Origin: Ceriagrion tenellum
Taxonomy: Eukaryota > Arthropoda > Insecta > Odonata > Coenagrionidae
Assembly: GCA_963169105.1 (NCBI GenBank)
Contig: OY720636.1
Coordinates: 69,304,123-69,368,122, forward strand
DNA length: 64,000 bases
Reading direction: 5' to 3'
The translations under genes and the position numbers were made by a program. This document shows, one piece after another, positions 56,481-64,000 of this stretch; the stretch's first letter is position 1; each line of letters begins with the position of its first letter. The notes under the pieces were generated by a model. The model worked only from the letters and a program-made list of their open reading frames with translations, made no database searches and had not been told where the DNA came from.

Positions 56481-56770
56481 TAATTATCTACAACTGCCCC
56501 CATGAGAACTAGAAACGTTGAAGCCGCGGCGGCAACCTCCATGTTCATTTCAGAATATTTACTCGGAAAGACACACTTGGAGACCCGAATTTATTCAAAA
56601 AGAAAACGTGAGACATTCTTTTGCAAAGAATAAGCAATGCTACGCAGCGCAAAACGAAATTCGTTACTCATTTGTCTTCGATATTCATGTCGACCGCTTA
56701 CGGCTTACGTCTGCTTTGGAGATTGACTTCCGTAATGAAATCCTTACGTATTACGGCATACGTCCATTAT
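56481..56770. other. No recognised feature
   Basis: A short frame (56518-56772) has no motif. Confidence 0.4.
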
Positions 56771-56900
56771 AGAATGGGCTTAAGACTGGTTTACCGCAGC
56801 CCTCCTTCCTTCCCTATCTATTGATAGTTCTCTCTCTCCCTGCTAATTCATTGTACTTTCCTCTTTAATTTGTTCATTAATGTATAGGTACCTCTTATGA
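56771..56900 (-). mobile_element. Possible highly decayed family C fragment
   Basis: The plus strand has GGGCTTAAGACTGG, ACCGCAGCCCTCC and CCTATCTA in the family C order, then diverges. It lies only about 90 bp upstream of a better copy. Confidence 0.42.
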
Positions 56901-56983
56901 TTCTTCTATTTTAAAAAAAAACTAGTGCTACACTTGTCCGAGTAGTTATATTTACCTTGAAGCCATACTGATAACTCTCATAG

Positions 56984-57345
56984 GTCGTTCAATCCTAAGA
57001 TTGGGTGACTGCAGCCCGCCACCCTACCCTATCTAATGCTAGGTCCCTTACCTCCTGGTATCTTTCTATACCTATATACTTTCTTCTTTATTTGGTCCAT
57101 GAACTTATTCCTAGGTCTTCCTCTGGGGACTTTTCCCTCCATTTTACCTTCAAATGTGTTCTTCCTAAACCCATTATGCCTCAGGATGTGTCCAATCCAT
57201 CTGATTCTTCTTTTCTGTATGGTGTTCCATATGGTCCTCTTCCACTTTCCTCTACCACTCTTCTATACACTTCGTCATTTCTTATTTTGTCCGTCCATTT
57301 CACCTTCATGATCCTTCTCCTACTCCAGGTTTCGAAGAGAAAAGG
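56984..57345 (-). mobile_element. Non-LTR 3' end, family C copy 3 (antisense)
   Basis: The plus strand carries GTCGTTCAATCCTAAGATTG, CTGCAGCCCGCC, CTATCTAATGCTAGGTCCC and GTGTCCAATCCATCTGATTC. The reverse complement decodes RRIRWIGHILRHNGF, then GKVPRGRPRN(K/R)FMD and RAAVTQS-like pieces. Overlapping plus-strand frames here are antisense shadows. Confidence 0.82.
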
Positions 57346-57469
57346 AAAGAAAAGGATACCTGTAGCAATAAGAAGATATTATTACCCAGATATGTGATTT
57401 GGTGACCATGAATTTTCACAGGGCTGATCCTGAAGAAATGCGGAGTTCATGAAAATGTGTGTTCTCCAA

Positions 57470-58030
57470 AACTCCCGGTCTTTCACACGAAATTCCTCTC
57501 GTTCGCCGCGGCAGCCATTTTGGGTGAAGGGTTTAATTCCCCCGGCCGCCCCCCGAAATTTATAAGCCTTTTCGCTCGGCCCACACTCTCCATCACCCCT
57601 TCTCCCTTCGCTTTCATCAAGCGGCCCACCCCCCCCCCTCCCTCCCTTCCTCCAGCGTTGATATTATATCCCACTCTCCTTATTGGTGTGAATTATCTCA
57701 AACCCTCTCTCTCCTGCCCCCCACTGCCGTGCCGCCGGTCACAGCGAAGGAGGAATGATTAATACCCTCGACTTCCCACCTCCTTATCCACGCCTCCCAT
57801 CTCACTCGTGCGCTATCCATCGAGGCTCCCATCGCATATTACATTCTCTCATTCAGTTTTCATTTTTTTTTCTTTCGGGTCATTACCGCTCCCCCTCCCC
57901 TCTCCGCCCACTCTGCCCAATTTAACTCCTCTCATTCCGTTCCCATTGCGGGTGTCGGGTGGCGGCAATTATACACAATAGGGCGCTCGTTCACTTCACG
58001 GTTCTCCTCTCGCTCGTTTCTATCAACTAG
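57470..58030. promoter_or_regulatory. CpG- and pyrimidine-rich block
   Basis: CpG-rich at 57500-57610 and pyrimidine-rich to 57910, with a C-run near 57628. Frames are proline-rich low complexity. Possible regulatory DNA; not shown. Confidence 0.33.
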
Positions 58031-59199
58031 GCCCCCCTAATGTGCTTAACCGTCTGCGGATTCCATTCGTTAAAAGTGTTTCCCTAATTATTCAGCTTAT
58101 TAGTACTGCCGTTTCCCGAGTAGTCATAGCCGAGGACGAGGACGGCCTAAATTAGGTGTACTATGTTCCGTAGGTTGGTGGAGGAGTGTGAAAAATCCTG
58201 GTCCTGCGAATCGCGTGGAGGAATTCGAATGTATGGTGGAGGACAACGATAAAGTAGAAAATGTTTAACTTATCAACAAGATTCTTGGGAGTTGAATACG
58301 TTGGCTTCTGCCGAAAATGACGGCAAATAAGTAATACACATTAATTGCCATGGGAAACCTTAAATATTTCGTGAATTTCTAGGGGAATGAACATTTGAAT
58401 TGCAAACGTGGCTCTGTGCGACGCTGACAATTTTTCCAAAAATGCCAGCGTTGCTCTTTGCGAATATTTTTCGATGGCCGACGAAACAGACGAAGAAAGA
58501 ATGGACAAGACGTCTTAAAAACTCGAAGTTATGAGTTAGTAAAATTATGAGGAATACTAGACAAACTATGCAAAAGCATTGCTCAATGGTTTACCGCATA
58601 TCGTTGAACGCAAAGCGTGAGAATCAACGAAAGCAAGTTGGACTAAAATTAGGTAAGTTGAATTCCGTTTAGCTTATTGTAAAAATTTAAACTATTGAGG
58701 ATTGAAATATCAATTAGAGTAATTAAGCCTCAGGATAATACTGAGAATTTGAGGCTTTCTCTTTCATCGCTGTGCACCATTCATTCCCAGATTAGTTTTA
58801 AATATTCGGTCATAATTACGTCGACACTACTCTTATACTTTTCTTCTTTTTTCGATGAAAAATGTGTTTCCCTGCTTGCTGTCTACGGTAACTTCATAAG
58901 GATTTCCTTTTGTTCGACTGAATTTATACACTGTCTGGTATAAAATAGCTTACGAGGAGACAAATGAGGCGCGGAAGCGTTATAGACCCAAGAAACATTA
59001 ATGACCTCCCCCTCGGTAGAACAAACAGAGAAATCGCAATGTCGCTCCTTTCGAAGTGGAGTGATGCACGTCTTATTTTCGTAACTTGTGGAATCTCTTT
59101 GTAACGATGCTCGCGTAGCTGTGGGTTTGATTAATGCACTTCTCCGTCACGGTTTTCAGCTGTGGCATTGGGAGGGCATGTTGCGACTGATGTCCCTCG
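58031..59199. other. No recognised feature
   Basis: Nothing named. The short frame at 58695-58943 lacks motifs. Confidence 0.4.
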
Positions 59200-59520
59200 T
59201 TCTACTCACCCCATCCGGTGTCACATCGTGGCCGAAGGGGGTTGAAGAGGGCGGCGATGCCCTCTGCCTTCCACTCGCGCGTGATACGTTTTAAAACCGT
59301 CGATATAATATTTTACATCCCCTCCGCTATTGGCGTAAAGAATGGCGTGGGCATTGTCCTCGCGTATTAGGAGAGCGGGTCTAATTTTTCCTCCCCCGAA
59401 CCTCCAGCCAACCCCTGTCGGACGTAGTTCATCGACGGCAACCCCTTCTTTATTCTCCTCCCCATAGTCTGTTCCCAGAGCAATCCTCTCTCATGTCCCG
59501 CGCACACCACTGACTAACCG
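59200..59520. other. Moderately CpG-rich stretch
   Basis: Raised CpG density with no motif or repeat recognised. Confidence 0.3.
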
Positions 59521-59788
59521 ACCATGGTACTTGCGTTCTGTCACACTGTTCCATTCATTGTCTTTCATGTGGGCTTAAGTTCGTAGGGTACCGATTTGCG
59601 CGAACTTCAACTCATTGATGAAGGATTTGGTTCCGTCCCGGCGAATCAATTGAATGAAGTATTCTCGGGGCTCCGTTCGGGAGAGTTGTTACAACTTGTG
59701 AGTGTAGCAACTCACCCGGACGGTACTTCTTTCAACTGATAATACTTACAGTTTCAGGCTTAACTTTGTGGAAACGCGACACATGAAA

Positions 59789-59995
59789 TGATTTCTCGCT
59801 TAGTGCATTCCACACTTTTTTCTTTTTACCGATCATGGTTTCGACATATAATCACAACAAGGTTTCCTCACCCTCCCCCGGTTTGAGTAAATAAGGACAC
59901 TGAAATAAGAGATAAGTACTTTGAAAATTACATTGTATGTCGTAACCATAGTCGGTAAAAATAAGTAAGCATGGAATGTACAAAGCGTGAAGTTA
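59789..59995. mobile_element. Foldback element, weak hammerhead-like motif
   Basis: Arms 59789-59850 and 59933-59995 are about 75% complementary. CTTTTTACCGATCATGGTTTCGACATATAAT faces ATTGTATGTCGTAACCATAGTCGGTAAAAAT. The minus strand keeps GTCGAAACCATG, but the core box and stem II are poor (GTGAGGA). It is an older member of the foldback family. Confidence 0.5.
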
Positions 59996-60277
59996 TGTAA
60001 TTCATTCAACTTATTGAGTTGAAAGCTCCCCTATATTCACGCTACCTCTCTCGAGTTGCCGTCCTAACGCTGTACTATCCTCTTCGTTGGAGTCGCAACG
60101 ATCATGAGAAAGACGAGTGGCTTCTTCACGAATGTTTCGCAGTAAACGCTGTGTAAAGGGGCATTGATAATGTCGTAATTTCTAGTTCCCTACACTGCTA
60201 ATTTGCCTTTGTGAGCACTAGCATTGCGGAAGGCTTAAAAGGAACAATTTACGTTAATCAGTTCATTCATCATCATT

Positions 60278-60477
60278 GGTTGTTCAATCCTAAGATTGGT
60301 TGACCGCAGTCCTCCACCCTCCCCTATCTAATGCTAGTTCCCTTATCTCCTGGTATCTCTCCCTGTGTACTCTCCTCTTTATTTGGCCGATGAACTTATT
60401 CCTGAGTCTTCCTCTGGGGACTTTTCCCTCTATTTTGCCTTCAATTATGTTCTTCACTAACTCATTGTGCCTCAGTT
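60278..60477 (-). mobile_element. Non-LTR 3' end, family C copy 4 (antisense)
   Basis: It has GGTTGTTCAATCCTAAGATT, TGACCGCAGTCCTCC, TATCTAATGCTAG and TTCCTCTGGGGACTTTTCC, ending at about the GTGCCTCAGTT word. It is the shortest of the four copies. Confidence 0.82.
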
Positions 60478-60478
60478 A

Positions 60479-61149
60479 AACCAGTTATGAAGCTATTAAG
60501 AGAAAAGGATAACAGTCTTTCAATGAATACGCGGAGAGGAGTGTCTTCTCTTTTTTGAAAGACTTCAAATTTGCCAAGCATGGAACTTACGCGATCAGTT
60601 GAATCTTGTCGTAAACAAGCATTTTGTTTACTCTTGTTCATTGTCAACCCTAAAGAGAGTGACTCAGAATTAGGTAACTTCGGAGGGATGGTAATTACTG
60701 GAAAATTTCAATTCAATGTGTTCAAAGTTCACCACTATGAACCTCAGCGCACACGACGATGAATGAGGTGATGTGCGCATGCAAAAAGTTTGTTAAACTG
60801 CCGGCATTTGTATTCTGTAGTATCACGTTAGTCACAGCCGTGTGTTTTGTGTATAATTGTCGAATTTGTTCGGAAAATGTGTTTAGGAACAGAGCTTGTT
60901 ACCTTCAGAGTAATGGAAAACTTAATTTAATCCATTTTTGACGCCTCCACGGAAAATATAAGAAAACGGTCGTGGATGCGGCTATGGAAGTTCTTTTGTT
61001 ATTCAGCGCACATCTTTTCGAATTGCGCTGCATAGTACGTAGGGTTCAAAGTAAATGAAAAGCAAGTGCACTGCTATATTGGGAAGTTAGCAGTGAACAA
61101 GAGCAAATGAAAAGCGCCAAATGTCTTATTGCACACTGGTATTTACGCA
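60479..61149. other. No recognised feature
   Basis: Nothing named. Confidence 0.4.
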
Positions 61150-61650
61150 CTATGCTAGCCTGAACCGGGCATTACCCTCATACCCGAACAACACCCTCCC
61201 CCTCTACTCATTCCCCTCTTTCCCTTCCCCCGAGAGAACACAAAGCACGGGCAGGCGTGCAAAGGCACTCTATTCCTCTCTTTAACCATTTCCATTTTAA
61301 CGAGAAGGGTTGGGAAGTGGCAGTGTCGGTCAAATTAGCCTTTTCGGGAGAAGGGGCGAGTCGTGTAAGATAAATGACCCCGAGCGTGCCGCAAAGGACT
61401 CTCCTATGCCCGGAGGCGGCGGCGGGCATTCTGCGGAGTGCGCTCTCGCCGAAAACTGGACTTGCGGTTGTCGTCCAGAGGCACGTATCGTGTTGAGCGG
61501 TGTGCCTCAAGTGTGTTGCGTTTGTCGGCTTTGTTTTTTTATCCAGCGACTCGTTTTGAGTGTTTGCCGGGAGAGCTGCCGCGACTGATTGCTGTGGAGT
61601 TCCCTCGCGTTTTTGTGCACCGCCGCTTGATGCAATTTGAATTGGTTTAA
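61150..61650. promoter_or_regulatory. CpG-rich block
   Basis: CpG-dense from about 61370 to 61630 (CCCGGAGGCGGCGGGC). Frames in several registers on both strands; no motif. Possible promoter or 5' UTR. Confidence 0.33.
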
Positions 61651-61910
61651 TTCATCTCGGCTAACTCGATACTCTTCGCTCAAGATTTCCCTCCTAAGTA
61701 CTTTTTTCTCCCGTTCGGCAAACAATTCAAAACTTAATCTTAAGTTGGGCTGGACTCAGTAAAATAAATAATGTCATTGTGAAGAGCCACGTCTCATTGG
61801 TGGAAAATAAGAACTGCTGCCCCGCAAGGCGGCACTCTCAGGCCCTGATTTACAGTAACTTATAAGCGTTTACCGATAGATAGCGCAACCTTTCGTTAAC
61901 TTGATGCTAA

Positions 61911-62340
61911 AGGCTGGGACACAATCAACGTGTACGTGTAACGTGAGCCGTTAAGGGTAATACGCGAAAAGATGGCTGACGGGAAAGTATAGCGAACGGA
62001 CACAATCAACGTGTACGGGGAGTACGTGTACGCGAGAGATGGGCAACTTTCATCTCTTCCCGTGTCCCGTACACGGAAAACCAATCAGAATAGTCCTGAG
62101 AATCCGGAAATGGGAGCCATCTGTCGGCAGATACATCCAACTGTTGAAGATTGCTCTTGGCTAAGAGAACTTATTTACTTCCACACTTGTTTACACCTGA
62201 TCTCTTAGCTGCGCCTGCGTTAGTCAATTGTTACTCCGGGCCGCGTTAACGTCTATTGTGACCGCTGACTTGCGTTCCCCGTCTCCCGTTGTCCCGTTTA
62301 CGTCTCGCGTCACACGTACACGTTGATTGTGTCCCAGCCT
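61911..62340. mobile_element. Harbinger-like MITE
   Basis: Terminal inverted repeats AGGCTGGGACACAATCAACG (61911) and CGTTGATTGTGTCCCAGCCT (to 62340) are perfect for at least 29 bp. TAA directly flanks both ends (61908-61910, 62341-62343), the 3-bp duplication typical of PIF/Harbinger. The terminal word GGACACAATCAACGTGTAC recurs inside at 61998-62016. There is no transposase in the 430 bp. Confidence 0.78.
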
Positions 62341-62343
62341 TAA

Positions 62344-64000
62344 CTCTGAGCTCGGGTTTTGTTTATTACGTCCGACTGTCGGCTAGCTCACGGTATCCTC
62401 ATTGACGGGAGTATATAAAGGTTGGGTGTTGAATGGTCTACTACTGCCCTCATCCAGCTCATGGAACTCATTTAATCATCACCCTTACATAGAAATTAAA
62501 AACATTCGGTTTTTAACAGGCCTTGGTTACGTAATCACAGCCCCTAAATCTTCTTCTTAGACTTAATATGGCCTTTATTGCCTCCAGGTTAACAGTAACG
62601 ACAGGTAGCCCACATTTCTTGAGCCACAAAGACCCACTTATAACTGCTAGTAAATCACGAATAATCCTTGGAACCGTTTTGAAGCGAGTCGGGCGCACGC
62701 GATTTCTTCAGCCGCGATGGAGAAGATCCGAAATTACTAGATTTCTGCGGAAGACAGAGTTGAAGTTTGGAATATCGTATTAACCGAAGAAAAAACGCGC
62801 AAAACGACACCAGAAATATCAACATTTTCTGCCATCTGTGGTAACCTCCTTTTTGGTTTAAAACTGAAAATAATGGGGAAAAATACGACTGATGACTTAA
62901 TGTTTTGAATCCACAGGGCGGGCATAATATTTAACAAGATATAATTAAAAAAGCCTTCCTTCATTCTATTCACCAGGAAAACCTGAATACTGTTATCAAG
63001 AAAGACTTCTGAATGATGTCGTTCTTTTTCGATAAATATTAAGACGTCTGCCGTCAGTTTCTCACTCTTCTTAGGACGTCATCGGTGACTTCAGTCATCA
63101 ATCTTCGTATCTTTCTTTCCTAACGCCATGGTTCAATTTACTAGAGTAGAGTACTAGATTGTATTAAGGTGATGCAACACACTCGCGCGACCGGTCGAAT
63201 TAGTTATGATTTCCAAACTCAATCAAGTGCTAAATACTCATGTACAATAACTTACCTACAGAACCAGAATAATACCGAGAGAATAACTCAATACACAAAT
63301 AACTTAAAATTTTCAGAACATCAGTGATAGACCTTTGCAAATGGATACCTGTATCTCTAATATAACAATTTTATCTCGGTGCTTAAATAAACTACCGGAA
63401 ATCGGCAAGATATTAAGAATATTCTTACAAAAACTAATTTCTTTATTGAAAAATCGTAAAAATAGGGAGATGCATCTATCCTTCTTTTATCATAGGATGG
63501 CTGAGTAACAGCCATCGTGGCTGATAGGTAAAATCTCTAATCGGTTCTTTTCGACAAGCTACCTGAGATGTTTTTGGCGATGATATGCTTGGATGGTGAC
63601 GCAAATAGTCCATCCTTTCATCACAGACAGTGGGTCGGCGCTGCCTGTATCTATGCGCTGGAGACTTGGCCATAATTTGCAGGCGAGTGTTGACTTAAGC
63701 GTGAGTTGTTCTGAAGTCACGCCTCGTTCCCACTACTATCGCGCGTACGACATTAGGCTGGATTCGTGATGTGAATTCACGTCCGTACCACGGCAATCCA
63801 TTGTTTCAAACGTTGTCACTTTACAGTGGTAACGCTGATATCGCGAGCAGAAACCGGAAATAACGAAAGTGAAAAAAGACAAGGTGAAGCATATGATGTT
63901 GGATAATGGATAAGCATAGAACTGTGTCATTTGCTAGACAAAACATTTCGAAAGACTCAAAATTCAACAGAAATATGGTATCCCTTGATTCGATCGCTTG
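62344..64000. other. No recognised gene; TATA-like word
   Basis: A TATATAAAGG word at about 62411, in moderate-GC surroundings, resembles a TATA box, but no exon, start site motif or transcript support follows. The rest shows no supported feature. Confidence 0.35.

Noticed and set aside
62405..62445. Promoter at the TATATAAAGG word
   Set aside because: A TATA-like word alone is weak evidence; no initiator, exon or conserved sequence follows that I can support.
1..64000. CRISPR array, phage, operon or bacterial defence locus
   Set aside because: No regularly spaced short repeats and no dense coding; the sequence is eukaryotic in style.

Overview
This window looks like gene-poor, repeat-rich nuclear DNA of an arthropod, possibly an insect; I cannot place it further. 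The reasons are: no long open reading frame of cellular type, an AT-rich background broken by CpG-dense pyrimidine-rich blocks, many 5'-truncated non-LTR retrotransposon tails, tRNA-derived repeats, short inverted-repeat DNA elements and microsatellites. I found no host protein-coding exon, no rRNA, no functional tRNA and no CRISPR array that I would defend.

Retrotransposons. Three closely similar 3' ends of one non-LTR family (here 'family A') lie at about 806-1405, 25269-25993 and 46092-47112. All have an open C-terminal reverse-transcriptase reading frame and a GTAGATGTAGATG-type tail. A related older family (B) has copies near 14984, 37403, 42252, 44353 and 47206. A third family (C) appears four times in antisense orientation (20871, 35274, 56984, 60278). 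Further decayed C-terminal or RT-domain pieces are at 3715, 4236, 12660, 27765, 31575, 38600, 47645 and 55430. A DDE transposase remnant is at 24170-24400. A Penelope-like element (PLE) GIY-YIG endonuclease C-terminus is at about 33972-34160.

The most interesting layer is a family of hammerhead-ribozyme-like motifs, about fifteen sites, usually sitting in both arms of foldback (inverted-repeat) modules of about 150-250 bp. The best sites have CTGATGA, one extra nucleotide, a stem II hairpin, GAAA, a short self-complementary stem III, and a stem I that pairs across the motif. The clearest are at 23768-23814 and 4838-4876; 30170-30208, 41084-41128(-), 37886-37978 and others are more decayed. 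One such motif lies just downstream of the PLE endonuclease remnant (34286-34325). This agrees with the known association of hammerhead motifs with Penelope-like elements. The extra nucleotide next to stem II and the paired inverted arrangement are the parts that deserve checking.

Other structures are an inverted pair of tRNA-like sequences (24789-25035), other tRNA-like SINE relics, a Harbinger-like MITE with TAA duplications (61911-62340), pogo-like direct repeats (22649-22971), tandem duplications (18064-18494; 39300-39905; 28006-28221), and several CpG-dense gene-free blocks that may be regulatory or promoter DNA. The elements do not work together as an operon or pathway; the layout is layered insertion.
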